DNA of 64,000 bases from Pectinophora gossypiella (GCF_024362695.1 NC_065426.1:4308236-4372235); one strand, 5' to 3'; positions 29,737-40,504 are shown, counted from the first letter of the stretch. Notes: a model not told the origin generated them from the sequence alone. Made by a program: numbers and translations.

Positions 29737-31245
29737 TGTAACGAAGCATTTCGGACCAACGAGCCTTGTAGCGACATCTTGTGGTTTCTGACGATATAAC
29801 GTTGTTTTTATATTTTACCCGCAGGAAATCACAGATGGCGCTGCAGGGTTATCGATGGGCCCGAATATTTTTGATTATTTTATTTTCTTCTAAATTATTA
29901 TATTAAAATTATCTGCAACATTTATTTTTGATATATTATAATTATATTGTTTAAATTTTGGGATCAAACAAGTCGATCGATTGTTGTCGTTGATTCGGCG
30001 AATTTATGGTTTGGTAGATTTTTTCTAGTTTGGCAACTTTGTTCGTGGTTCTTGTGTCAGACTGACAGCTGGCTGAGCTGAGAGACAGGTTATGGAAAGT
30101 GGGGACGTCGCGAGAGCGCCGGAGACTCCACTGCCGTAACAATAATGTGGGCAAATTAAAAGCCACGATTTATCGGCGACATCAAGAGCCGATGTCTCGA
30201 TTTAAATAAACAACTTAACCGAGATGGTGAGTCCTCGCAATTCTTCGTGCATATTTTTGCACCAACTTTGTGATAACCTCGAGGTCCTTGTTTTCAGCAA
30301 CATCACTGAAATCCCATCGCCTAAGGTCCAGTGGGTGGGTTTAGGTTTCATCCGAGCGATGCCCAACTATCCCGGATGAACCTGTAAGTTATTTTCTTTG
30401 TTTTACACTCGTGAGTTGCATTGCCACGCTGTCAGCTGAACCACATGCTAATCATTGCCATTCCTTGTTGCAGATGGGTTTTTTTTTTCTTTAAGTTTTG
30501 AACGTTTTAATTTTCTAACGTTTTGCAAGTCTTAATGTAAGAAGAAGTTTATAATTGGATCAGATGTTTTGTGAATGAAGATTCCTACTGTTTTCTTCTG
30601 CATTTGAGAGTTATTTCAAGCTTCATTTCGGCGGAGCTTGCCTTGGTTGTTTGCACGTCGAAGCTTTCCTTTGTGCGGCGCGCATGTGGATGTGCCGCGC
30701 CTCTCCTTTTGCCAACACTCCGGATAAGGCTCGGTGAAGGACTGCGAGGTTGACCGGTGGACGTGCAGCCCGCCAGCTGCGGAACAGTAGGCCCGCTGCG
30801 CCGCCATCGTCCAGCACGCCCTGGCCTGAGCCGGCCTCAACTCATCACCTGTACGGTATTCCAGAACGCCTCAGGTAGGCCTGATAGTCGGAGGTCCTCG
30901 AGTAAGTGAGGTGCCTACAGGTGTACGGACAGTGTTTTTAAACATAGTGTTATCCCATGGTTGTTACGGAGTGACAATTAACCTGACGGACCAAAGCGCG
31001 ACCTGTCTCCCTCCATAGGGTGTTCACCTACCTATGGTTGTACTTGGTAATTAAATGTTATAAGAATATACATTGTACGGATTCAAAGGGAGTTTTCTTT
31101 GTCTCATGCTCACCGGTCTATAACATCTAGCTGTGCCCTTCAGGTAAACACCACTTTATAAATTTTCTGAAACATATCAGTATTTTAACACCATTTCCTA
31201 TTTTTCCTACCTTTTTATATAGGTAGTCAAAAATCTTTTGTTTCA
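29737..31245 (+). repeat. Right LTR (1509 bp)
   Basis: Offset exactly 3820 bases from the left LTR; line-by-line reading showed no mismatch. Ends TTTGTTTCA before target repeat AGGT. Confidence 0.93.
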
Positions 31246-31249
31246 AGGT

Positions 31250-31440
31250 ATATACCTGAACGATGGGCCCGTGGGGCCATAATGCGAAGTTATTTTTGAA
31301 TGACATTTCGGCGAGTCTCATTGAGGCAACTGGCGATCTAAGAGCTGGCAGCTTTTTTGACAGCGTTTTGGACGCTCTGCCTCAGTGTGGCGCGCTAGAA
31401 GAAGTATTCTATTTTAATAAGCTGGTGTTGTTTTTTATTG
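31250..31440 (+). mobile_element. LINE polyprotein fragment
   Basis: The frame from 31263 reads MGPWGHNAKLFLNDI, then LIEATGDLRAGSFF. I associate GPWG, then EATGD.RAGS with the sequence just N-terminal to the QRGNAAS end seen at 12340-12650, so this appears to be the same LINE family. It continues into unrelated T-rich DNA. The LTR element landed at its left edge. Confidence 0.5.
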
Positions 31441-31544
31441 TTATTTTTTACGTATTTATATCCGAATACTTTATTAATTTTTATTTTTTTTAATATTGAA
31501 GAATAAGTTTATTGAATTTTAGCATATAACTGAATACAAATACA

Positions 31545-31640
31545 TGAATTTTACGACGGAAAATTCCACTTGATCAACTCAGAATCATGGTCTGAATCAT
31601 CCCCAAAGTTTTCGTTGCGGTGTCACTAACACTCTGTAGG
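31545..31640. mobile_element. MITE-1 half-arm on the right of the LTR element
   Basis: GGAAAATTCCACTTGAT, then CAGAATCATGGTCTGAATCA and CACTAACACTCTG is a MITE-1 right arm and outer end. Confidence 0.65.
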
Positions 31641-32914
31641 TGTAGGATTGCGAGTGTCGCTTTGTGTATCTTGATAGGTATATCTATTCCAAATATCGTT
31701 TGTAATCACAGCATCCAAATATATTGAAGCTCCATCGGTGCACGCCGCGACACATTTACCTACAAGATTAGATTGGATATTCAGATGGTTGTGCATTCAG
31801 CTATGCATGCGATATGCATTGCTAATGCCATGCTTGTATGTAATAATGCAGATATTCTGTTCTTACTACAGTCGGTTGGTTTATTTTAGATTGGTATAGG
31901 AATAGGGCTGGATAATGTTTGATTGAAAGTCTTCTTTTTCTCCTTCATCATATATACCTAAGTAATATGACTTTGTATTGGATGTTATTGACATTCTCTA
32001 TGTGGCAATGGACATATCCCTTCATTTTTCATTCGCAGTAAGTTAGCTCAGATTTGTATAAACGAATAGACGAGAAAAATATAGAAAAAGTGTTAACTCG
32101 ACCGCACGTTATTGGGCGATTTGCCACCTAATCCTTGTTTTAGAATGTCCATCCTTTGACCACCGATATAATTTAACATACAATTCCTAATTGTATTATT
32201 TTTTGTATATTGAATAAATATTTTCTTTCTTCCTCTACACAACTAAATAAAATAATAATCTTTATTGCACAAAAAAATAATATATTTACATAGAATTACT
32301 TATAACTAGAATTATGTGCTCATATAAACTAATAATAAATAAACTTTGGACAGGGGTCCCCAAACTAGGCGGGTGCCTGTATCTTGGGGAACCAGTTAAC
32401 AATTTGAAGCCTTATGTAAATAAAAAATAGAAATTCGAAAACAATGTATTATTTAGAGTATAAAGAAAGATGTAAGTTGTACTGTATAATTAAAAGTAAA
32501 ATTAAGTAAATATTAAATAAAATATGTTTCAAAAAGGTGTAAGGATTCATTTATTAAATAAACTACTACTTACTTACTCTCTCTCTGATGATGATGATGA
32601 TCTCTCCGACCGATTTCGGCCATGGCGACCACTTCGACTCCTACTTACTCTCTATCCTTTATACAACTCACTGGACCAAAATGCAGAAAGCTTTAACCTC
32701 GTCTACTCACTCGTTTAATCGATGTGCAGATAGCCATTGTACACATCAATTCCGCTGACTAGAAACTGGAAATCAGCAGTTGGATTCTAAAGATCATGTA
32801 GAGCACTCTGTATCTATTGAGCAAAATCAGTAAGTAGTCAATTCATGTTCCAACTGTCATTCATAGGCGATAAGGTTGTAACTTGGTTATATAACTCACT
32901 GACTTTCAGGACAC
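31641..32914. other. Intergenic with probable LINE 3' tail
   Basis: 32240-32410 (AATAATCTTTATTGCAC, then AAACTAGGCGGGTGCCTGTA) resembles 41574-41620 and looks like a reverse LINE 3' end. A short TGA repeat is at 32587-32602. Otherwise nothing identified. Confidence 0.4.
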
Positions 32915-33072
32915 ATCAGGGGGTTAAAATGGCTACATCGAAGCAATTCATCTAAGAAAGCAATATTGCTATTTGTCAATAATGCTATATTGCTAATATT
33001 GCTAAATGTCAAATTGCAATATTGCTTTTTTAGATGAATTGCTTCGATGTGGCCATTTTAACCCCCCTGATC
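32915..33072. mobile_element. MITE-7 foldback (158 bp)
   Basis: ATCAGGGGGTTAAAATGG, then TCGAAGCAATTCATCTAA at the left is mirrored by TTAGATGAATTGCTTCGA, then CCATTTTAACCCCCCTGAT at the right, an almost perfect ~55-bp stem. The loop is rich in GCAATATTGC. A related loop fragment is at 44680-44700. Confidence 0.8.
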
Positions 33073-33204
33073 ATAGAAAACTACTTCTGCAACTTCTGTG
33101 GTAATAATGACATGATTATTATTAGCTATTAAGTATGCCTTATGTCTTTTTTTATTTTTATTCAAAGTAATAATAAACATTTATGGGTTTGAATTCATAT
33201 TCGG

Positions 33205-33436
33205 AGCTTTTTTGACGTAAATGGGAACGCTCAGGGCTCTCACTCGGTACCAAATTTAAGACGACAGGCCTGAGGGTGCCCAATTGGGCGCGAACTTCGG
33301 TTCAGGGCGTCGTCTCAGGGGATTATATCTGAAAGAATTAATCGACCCTAGTGGGTCGATAGCGATAAGCGCTGAGTGAGGGAAATCGTCGAAAGCGCCG
33401 CCTCTATGGCTAGAGTAATCGGGTCGTCTGGATCGT
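33205..33436 (+). repeat. REP-1 3' portion
   Basis: CGCTCAGGGCTCTCACTCGG, then GACAGGCCTGAGGGTGCCC, then TAGTGGGTCGATAGCGATAA matches 35820-36000 and 55130-55300. Confidence 0.7.
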
Positions 33437-33437
33437 A

Positions 33438-33515
33438 TCATCATCATCAGTCGTACGACGCCCACTGCTGGGCATAGGCCTTCCCCAAGGATCTCCACGA
33501 CGATCGGTCCTCCTG
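33438..33515 (-). mobile_element. LINE 3' end fragment
   Basis: CAGTCGTACGACGCCCACTG, then GGGCATAGGCCTTCCCCAAG is the reverse of the LINE end at 62250-62312 (EAYAQQW coding end). It is inserted within REP-1-derived DNA. Confidence 0.65.
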
Positions 33516-33985
33516 GATCGTATATAACGTCGAAATTTGGATCGCGGATAAATAATTTCAAGTGGTATAATTTATTATATTTATAGTCACTAGCTGATTT
33601 TATTCAATCGTTTGTTTATTCACTATGTAAATACAAATAGTGAACATGTTACATTGCTATCAATAGAAAAGCGAAATAGTCGCATTACTTTCGAGTACGT
33701 AAACTTTAGTAGCGAACTCCCTAAGTTCAGTAGTTCGGCACTTTACCTAGTAAACTTGCTCTATTTATATGAGGGAGAAACCATTTTGTTTTAGGTTTGT
33801 GTTGGCTTCTTGTGACTAGATTGTTTTCCTTCAGTTATGTAAGTTTGAAGGTATTTTTCTTGGTTTTATTATATGAGTAGGTACATTTTGCTTTATGAGT
33901 TAGTATTCATGTTTGGATCATAGATAAGTTAATATCACGTGGTTTCCAGGATTTGTGCCCGATTAATGGCAATATAGTAAGGAAG
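33516..33985. other. Intergenic, nothing recognised
   Basis: 33930-33965 (CACGTGGTTTCCAGGATTTG) resembles short stretches at 14822 and 46335, a small unclassified repeat. Confidence 0.4.
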
Positions 33986-33989
33986 TAAA

Positions 33990-34200
33990 ACCATAAACAT
34001 AAACTCACGACTATATCCCAATTAGAGTAGTCAGAGGAGCAGTCACCGCAAGATGAACTAAGTATCGGCACCTCACCGAGCTTTCCTGTGATAGGTGGTA
34101 AGCCGTATCGCCGATTGTGATGGTCGAGCCAACTGTGTTAGTGAAGACCGCACTTAAGATAATTAAAACCTCATTGGTGAAAATCCGATTCCGGGGTAAG
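33990..34200 (-). mobile_element. SINE-E copy
   Basis: CATAAACTCACGACTATATC, then CTCACCGAGCTTTC, then AGCCAACTGTGTTAGTGAAG. The right end CCGATTCCGGGG may be its box B region in reverse. Confidence 0.55.
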
Positions 34201-34245
34201 TAAAAAGTAAGTAAGTAAAATCTTTATTTCCTCTACATTTCATAC

Positions 34246-34664
34246 TACCTCGTAATGAATACTGAGGCGGATGATTCTGACCATGGTTCTGAGTTAAAAT
34301 CAAGTGGAATTTTCCGTCGCAAAATTCAGGATTTATCTTAATTATTTGCAATTCTATACTAAATCTTCTATTCTATATTAAATCAGTATTCGTTACGATG
34401 TCGCTTACACCCCGTACCACAGTACATACAGGTAGCCATACAAGTAGGTATGGGTGTTAGTGACACCGTGACGAATACTGAGCATGATTCCGAGTTGATA
34501 TTAAGTGGAATTTCTTATCGGAAAATTCATGATTTTTTTTGTGTTTTTTTTAATTATTTTCCATTCTATACTTTTGCGACGGAAAATTCCACTTGATATC
34601 AACTCAGAATCATGGCCTGAATCATCCCTCAAAGTTTTCGTTACGATATGTCACTAACACCCTG
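34246..34664 (+). mobile_element. MITE-1 double-hairpin copy, left hairpin eroded
   Basis: Linker CATACAAGTAGGTATGG at about 34437; the right hairpin (34453-34664) is good and ends CACCCTG/TA. The left hairpin has lost part of its right arm and its outer end. Confidence 0.75.
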
Positions 34665-35479
34665 TATGTAGAACCTAAACCAGGATACCCTGAGTTTTAG
34701 GACTTCAGCTCTAGAAAGTCGTGGTTAAGAGAGAATAACAAGCAAAAAATTTTTTTTAAGTATACATGAAGAAGTATGTGTGTGTGTAAGGGACATTATG
34801 GGACTTAAGCATTAGCTGGCCAGGCGAGTAAAATGTAAGGCAAAATCGTGGCTCGCACCCACTTCATGAACTATTACATCGTCCGATCCCGACGCTTGCC
34901 CGATCAATCGCATAATGGGGCATTTATTTTAGTCTTAAACTAAAATGCAAGTTTTTGGCGAGTGAAATTTCATATGCAAGAAGAGAAACGTCAAAAGCAT
35001 TATGTAAAACTTGCAGAGTAGTATGCTCAAAGTAAAGTTTTGTGCATGGTCCGGAGAAGAAAAACAGAACGCCTTCATGCTTAGTATTTTTGGCATATCG
35101 CGTACGTCGTAAAAGAGGTCACGTCTTGTTTAACATGTTCAATGTACATAATACATAAACTCACGCCCGTAATCCCTAATGGAATAGGCAGAGAATCAGA
35201 AGACTTGCATTCCTCGCCGGCTATGTTTAAATGTGAGCGACAGAATGGGCGAATTGAAATAGTGCTCAATCATTGCTTTCCTATTAGTATCGTTTAGTGT
35301 TTATCACAAAACATTTAGTCCAATGTATTTTAAAAATTAAATTATTTTAATTATCCTGTATTAACTGAAATATTTACGATTACAAATTTCTTCACCGTTA
35401 CTTCCCTCAAACTTACGACACCAACAACCTATAAGTGAAAAAAATATATCGGCAAATATTAGTTTCAAAGCAAATTTAA
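34665..35479. other. Intergenic with SINE-F fragment
   Basis: 35145-35225 is a SINE-F end (ATAAACTCACGCCCGTAATC). No gene. Confidence 0.45.
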
Positions 35480-35700
35480 AGAGTACATAAGTTCACGATT
35501 ATTTCCCAGTGGGGTAGTCAGAAATACATCCATCGTAAGTTGAACTAAGTACCCGAGCTTTCTGGTGGACTAATGTGATAGGTGGTGAGCCGTATCGCCG
35601 TCTGTAATGGTCAATCTAACTGTGTTAGTGAAAACTGCACTAGATGAAGTTCACTCTCATCAAAATTACCATACAGGCCGGTTTTGAATACAACTCTTGA
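35480..35700 (-). mobile_element. SINE-E copy
   Basis: ACATAAGTTCACGATTATTT, then GAGCCGTATCGCCGTCTGTA, then TAACTGTGTTAGTGAAAAC. Confidence 0.55.
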
Positions 35701-35756
35701 CTTATAGGGGTACTCAGTGGTACAGTCATTACGACGAGTTACGAGCTTAGTTACAC

Positions 35757-36100
35757 CTTTTTGACGTGACTTATTGTAGACTTGTCGCAGATGGCATTAA
35801 CTACTTGGCCGGACAAATGGGGAGCGCTGAGGGCACTCACCTGATACAGCGTTTAAGACAACAGGCCTGAGGGTGTCCAGTTGGGCGCGAACCTCGGCTC
35901 AGTCTGGTCAGGTCTGAGAGGATTATATCTGAAAGAATTAATCGACCCTAGTGGATCGATAGCGATAAGCGCTGAATGAGGGTAAACGTCGACCACGTCG
36001 GCGTGGTCGCTATCGGGGTCCTGAAGTGTTTGTTGTCACGAGCTGATTGGTCGCTTCTATGGCTAAAGTGATCGGGTTATCAGCATCGTATATTACGTCT
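35757..36100 (+). repeat. REP-1, one of the longest copies
   Basis: Runs from TTTTTGACGTGACTTATTGT through GACAACAGGCCTGAGGGTG and GATAAGCGCTGAATGAGG to GCTAAAGTGATCGGGT. No ORF and no clear terminal repeats; class unknown. Confidence 0.7.
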
Positions 36101-37159
36101 TTCGCCTAAAATCGCCAAAATATTAGATAATTAACTTTATCATCATCTGCAATGGTTGAAGAAGGGTGTCATAAGGAGGGAGCTTTCAAAATTGTGTCCT
36201 GTTTTGCCCAGAGAATCCCATGAGTTGAAAGCTAAACTTTCAAGGGGGGGAAAGGAATGTTAACAACGCAAGTTAACACAACTCTAAGAGGTGAGAGGGG
36301 CCGGAGATGAGGCGCGGGATGCACCGCGCAGCCACTCACACATTACGACAGACGACGTGCGGAGATGACGCGTAATTCCTTGCTTATTTTTTTTTAAATT
36401 GTCCCTACCTAAAACCTTAATTAAAAGTATTCTATTCCTGTAAATCGGTGCCTTATTCCGCCATCATCATCGATTCCTGTTGTAACCAGTAAAAGATTAC
36501 ACTTATTATACTTAATTGTAAGTGCTTAATATTTACTTCATGCCGTGTTAAGGGTTTTTTTTTCTCGAAGCGAAAGGGTTATTTAGTCCTTTTGCAAAAA
36601 ATCGCGACCTTCCAAGTCGCCGCGTTAAATGGCGTGAGAGTTACGCAATATAAACATAATTTACGGTGTAATAACACTGTTTCCCTACGCAATAAATATC
36701 TTTAACGCGCTCACGTCCGTGGTTCGACGGTCGATAATAGATTATTTATTTCCCGCGTAAATGTTGAATTATTGGGGTTATTTGAAAATTTGCGAGATGT
36801 TAATATTTTGCATATTTTTTAGGGAATGCTTTCCGCCTGCGAATTGGGTATTTGACTGGACCGCAAGTAAAATTCTGATTAACGTAGTTGTTGTTTAAAT
36901 TCGTCTTATATAAGGCAGGCAAAGATCTGAGGTCCATACAGCCTTGACTTTAGTAATATACTTTAGTAGTATTATTCGAATTTCACGATAAAAATAGGTC
37001 AAAACCTAGTCAAAACCTTGTCTTCAGTTTTAATTCATACAGACAGATCTAAAATTTCAACCAAGGAGAACGTAATTGCATGCAATATTATTCCATTGTT
37101 AGTAAAAATACACATTTCAAAAAAGGTTAATATTTTTATTAGTTAATCAATAAAAATTT
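36101..37159. other. Intergenic, nothing recognised
   Basis: About 1 kb. 36540-36800 is less repetitive and moderately GC-balanced, so it could be unique regulatory DNA, but I see no defined element. Confidence 0.4.
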
Positions 37160-37475
37160 AATAATAATAAGTCCGACATTTTATTACGTTTTTCTATGAC
37201 GTCACAGTGTGCTTTTCATACAAATTCCGTAGTATAATACTATCGTGTTTTGACTTTTAGTAATCTTCTCTCTCTTCTATCGTGTGGCTTGTGAGGTGGA
37301 TTACCAACCTCATCAACCCTGGTGTCAGGGTTACTATTGAGCCGCCTAAGGCCCCATTACTTTTAGTAATGGTTAACACGGTCGTGCCGGCGTGACAAGA
37401 GCTGCGGGTTCAAGTCCCGTCGGAGTCACAATTTTTTCGATTAGTTTTCTCTTTCTGGATACCTCATTTGACTAA
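37160..37475. mobile_element. MITE-4 copy with SINE-A insertion and tRNA-like segment
   Basis: TTTTCTATGACGTCACAGTG and the CGTGTTTTGA stretch match MITE-4 at 16384 and 40252. It is interrupted at 37265-37358 by a SINE-A. A segment with GGGTTCAAGTCCCG (37410-37423) follows that other MITE-4 copies lack. Confidence 0.6.
37265..37358 (-). mobile_element. 5'-truncated SINE-A with 12-bp target duplication
   Basis: ACTTTTAGTAAT at 37253-37264 is repeated at 37359-37370. Between them is only the SINE-A 3' region in reverse. Confidence 0.88.
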
Positions 37476-37754
37476 GTTGTCCATTGATGTATAAGTATAA
37501 AACGTTACTAAATTGTCACATAGCCTATTTGCGACGGTCGTTGTTTACCCACCATAATGGTTCCATTAGTTTTTTTCAACATAAAATAAGATACATACCC
37601 GCAGACAGTTAAAAACAAAATAAAATGGAAATCCCTAAAGTAAATGAACCTCAGTTGAGTTTATCACGCAATCCTTAGAAAAACTCCGTAAAAAGCAAAC
37701 AATCTAGTTGGCTAAGTGCGAATCAGGCTTTCACAATTAGGGACCCGTACCTGA

Positions 37755-37925
37755 TAAACTTCAAGAAAAGAGAGAAAGGGGAAGACCAAGAAGAGCTTAC
37801 ATGGAACAGATTAAAGAGAAGGCGAACGTCGTGTCGTATAAGGAATTGGTCTTTGATAGACAAGAATGGAGAATGCTGCACCGACAAGAGCGTGGCTCTT
37901 AAATTAGTGATGTAATGACCTGATA
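37755..37925 (+). mobile_element. LINE 3' end
   Basis: Frame gives EKREGRGRPRRAYMEQI, then DRQEWRMLHRQERGS and a stop: a LINE C-terminus. Upstream coding is absent. Confidence 0.7.
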
Positions 37926-38129
37926 AACTTAGAAATCAGAAATGAGAATCAGTTATTCAACATAATTATTATTATCATAGATAAACTTGTCGAAGGTCAA
38001 TTTAACATTTTTGAATCTACGTATTTCACAAAGTGTTATTTATGGCTGAGGAGAAGAAACGACAAGAAATTGCAAATTAAAACATTTAATTGGTTGAATA
38101 TTCTTTCAAAGGGAACACTTAAATATCTT
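37926..38129. other. Intergenic, nothing recognised
   Basis: AT-rich, no feature. Confidence 0.4.
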
Positions 38130-38236
38130 TTAACCCTTTCACGGACAGAGACCATGGGTCATTGGTGGTTCATAATAGGTAGTATGACATCTTGGAATCG
38201 GAACGTCCGTAGACGTTCTGTCCTTGAAAGTGTTAA
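38130..38236. mobile_element. MITE-3, complete 107-bp copy
   Basis: TTAACCCTTTCACGGACAGA at the left and TCTGTCCTTGAAAGTGTTAA at the right form near-perfect terminal inverted repeats including TTAA. The inner GGAACGTCCGTAGACGTTC is itself partly palindromic. piggyBac-type non-autonomous element. Confidence 0.8.
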
Positions 38237-38374
38237 GCAGAGTAATTTAACAGACACAAAAATGTTGCTTATCAGTATCTGTATCCCATGAATAATCCGT
38301 AGAATACAAACCGACATCAGATTTAGGTTGCTATAAAGAAAGAACAGGTCAAAAGTAATCTTAACCGATGAGCA

Positions 38375-38394
38375 TAATAATAATAATAATAATA
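38375..38394. repeat. ATA microsatellite
   Basis: About six ATA units directly before the tandem duplication. Confidence 0.75.
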
Positions 38395-38397
38395 CGC

Positions 38398-38557
38398 CGG
38401 CTCGGCGTGGTACGGAACCCTAAAACTGCTAAAAACTGGTGACCGTCAATTTACCGTTTCTGTAGCAAACAAGGTGTCGGCTCGGCGTGGTACGGAACCC
38501 TAAAACTGCTAAAAACTGGTGACCGTCAATTTACCGTTTCTGTAGCAAACAAGGTGT
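38398..38557. repeat. 80-bp tandem duplication, identical copies
   Basis: CGGCTCGGCGTGGTACGGAA begins at 38398 and again at 38478. Both 80-bp copies read identical, ending CAAACAAGGTGT. Either recent duplication or assembly artefact. Confidence 0.9.
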
Positions 38558-38711
38558 TATGACTGCCACAAGGGTCTTGCTGTTGTGATTATTAATAAAA
38601 AAACGCCTCAAAAAGTGCTAAACAACTTTTTATTGTTCCAACTCACGCGATATCGTGACTTGCCGCACTTTCTTTGTGTATAGAATACGAACACTGTATG
38701 TGACCTTAGCA

Positions 38712-38890
38712 ACATCATCGTCATCATCAGCCGTACGACGACCACTGCTGGGCAAAGTCCTACCCCAAGGATCTCCACGACGATCGGTCCGGCGCTGCCC
38801 GCATCCAGCGGCTTCCCGCGACCTTCACCAGATCCTCCACCTTGTAGCGGGCCTACCCACTGATCGTCGTCCGACACGTGGTCGCCATAT
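38712..38890 (-). mobile_element. LINE 3' end fragment
   Basis: Reverse of the 62158-62312 LINE terminus: the region coding VAGSRWMRAAQ then the AQQW-type end, including GACGATCGGTCCGGCGCTGC. Frameshifted. Confidence 0.7.
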
Positions 38891-38924
38891 CTTAGCAACA
38901 TATCATATTCAAATTCAAATTTAT

Positions 38925-39185
38925 CTTTATTCAGTTGGTAACATAGTTACACTTTGAATCGTAATTCTTTACACAACGAACGTCTTATCCGCCTAAAACT
39001 ACTGCAGCTTCTCACAACCTGTATAGCCAGGGAAAAGAAGCTGCAAGAAAAGCCTCGGCACAGGGCCCTAGGTGTTCTTCAAAACAAAACAAAATATTGT
39101 TATATAATTTAGTAATTTGCCTGTTCATCAGTTCCCAGACAGTTAGTACCATGCATTCATATCTTCGAAATAATCACTAAATGTT
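38925..39185 (-). mobile_element. LINE 3' end (same family as 17860-18330)
   Basis: CGCCTAAAACTACTGCAGCT, then AAGCTGCAAGAAAAGCCTCG is the inverted 3' UTR. The C-terminus DYFEDMNAW lies at about 39150-39180 in reverse. Confidence 0.7.
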
Positions 39186-39363
39186 AATGTTTGGTTTCAA
39201 AATAATAATACTTAATAAAAAATATATTGTATGAATTTGAGTACAAAATTTGGTCTTAAAAATAATCTTATGGCGAAAATATTAGTTAAATTAAATCATG
39301 ACACTTAAAACTAATCAGGTTATTAATAATTAGAACAAAGGCTCAGTCAAAATATAATACAAA

Positions 39364-39620
39364 GAACATTTTTGGACTTACATTGATCAAATTGGAGATG
39401 TCCTTAGAAAAGGTTTAGTACAATCTACTCTGAACCGTCGGCGTGTATGAGGCGATTGATGAACGTGGAGGAAGTAAGGGAAGTGTGTCAGGATCGAAGC
39501 AAATGGAATTCTATAGTCTCTGCTTACCCCGGTGGAACATAGGCGTGAGTTTATGTATGTATATGTATGTGGAATTCCACAGTCTCTGCTTACCCCGATG
39601 GGAAATAGGCGTGAGTATGT
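39364..39620 (+). mobile_element. LINE 3' end with duplicated terminal segment
   Basis: TGGACTTACATTGATCAAAT through GGCGTGAGTTTATGTATGT matches 4265-4516. The last 55 bases (TCTCTGCTTACCCCGATGGG) are then repeated at 39568-39620. Confidence 0.7.
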
Positions 39621-40251
39621 TTATAAAAAGGTTTAAACCAAACAATACCTCGTCCACTTACCACGTTTTCCTACACAACACCTTTAATACAAGTAAGAGT
39701 TGCATTCGCTGAACTTTTCATTTGTTTGACTTTATTTCTTTATAAATGAAAAAGCTCTGGAAATCCTTTGTTAGTTTCCTATTGCATGCCTTTATTTCCT
39801 TTCTTGTTGTACTTTAGAACCTATACCGCCTAGACACGCCATGTTTTCAATAAAACATGTTGAAAATTTGAGTTAGGTGGGATTTGAGAGAATGCAATCC
39901 CAATCTCGCGAGATCCCGTTTAATTTTCCGGGATCAATCCCGAAACATAATATGACGAGATCCCATTCGAGAGTGACGGGATTGGGCGAATCTCCTTGAG
40001 TTACATTTTGTGTTTTAGACTGACCTGTAGTGTTTGTGCAATAATTTAAAATGTTTTAATTAATCGTAATTTTCATTTATAAGTGACAAATTGTATTTAA
40101 ATGCCATAAATAAATAAAAAAAATAATTTGTTATTCCATGGATTAAATAAGTGTTACTTTCACTGTTTTAATAACTCATTAAAACCTATCGATTGACATT
40201 GGTGGCTTTGTGATTCGATTTTGGGTTTTACGTCCATAATATATTTTGAGT
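39621..40251. other. Intergenic with short palindromes
   Basis: 39860-39990 is rich in GAGATCCC/GGGATC and ATCCCGAAAC-type inverted motifs (CTCGCGAG among them). No gene. Confidence 0.4.
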
Positions 40252-40504
40252 AATTGGGCAGTTTCCTGGTCAAAGATAAGTTATGAAATTCTGATTACTA
40301 AATAAAGACAGATCTAAAGCTGACAAAAATGTTTTCTTTTTACTATTTAACTTATAAGTGAATTTTAATGAAGAAAAAAGTTACTGCATTTGTCACGTTT
40401 TTCTATGACGTCATAAGTTCCTGTTTCATACAAATTCCATAGTAGTTTCGTGTTTTGAAGTTTAGTAAAAAGTAAAAAAAAATACTTGTTGGAAACTACC
40501 ATAT
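40252..40504. mobile_element. MITE-4 copy
   Basis: AATTGGGCAGTTTCCTGGTC at the left and GTTGGAAACTACCATATT at the right, with interior AAGTTATGAAATTCTGATTA. Confidence 0.7.

Larger units (their letters stand above)
25917..31245 (+). mobile_element. Non-autonomous LTR retrotransposon, recent insertion
   Basis: 5329 bp. LTRs 25917-27425 and 29737-31245 begin TGTAACGAAG and end TTTGTTTCA. Flanking AGGT at 25913-25916 and 31246-31249 is the target duplication. A primer-binding site follows the left LTR and a G-rich purine tract precedes the right one. The interior is only 2311 bp with one 142-codon ORF; no protease, reverse transcriptase or integrase frame is present. I read no difference between the LTRs, which implies very recent insertion. 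A 4-bp duplication fits Ty3/gypsy or BEL/Pao relatives; without pol the clade cannot be settled. Mobilisation would need proteins from a related full element. Confidence 0.92.

Noticed and set aside
37380..37432. Possible tRNA gene around GGGTTCAAGTCCCG
   Set aside because: Only a T-arm and 3' side are present; no matching 5' acceptor or D-arm found upstream.
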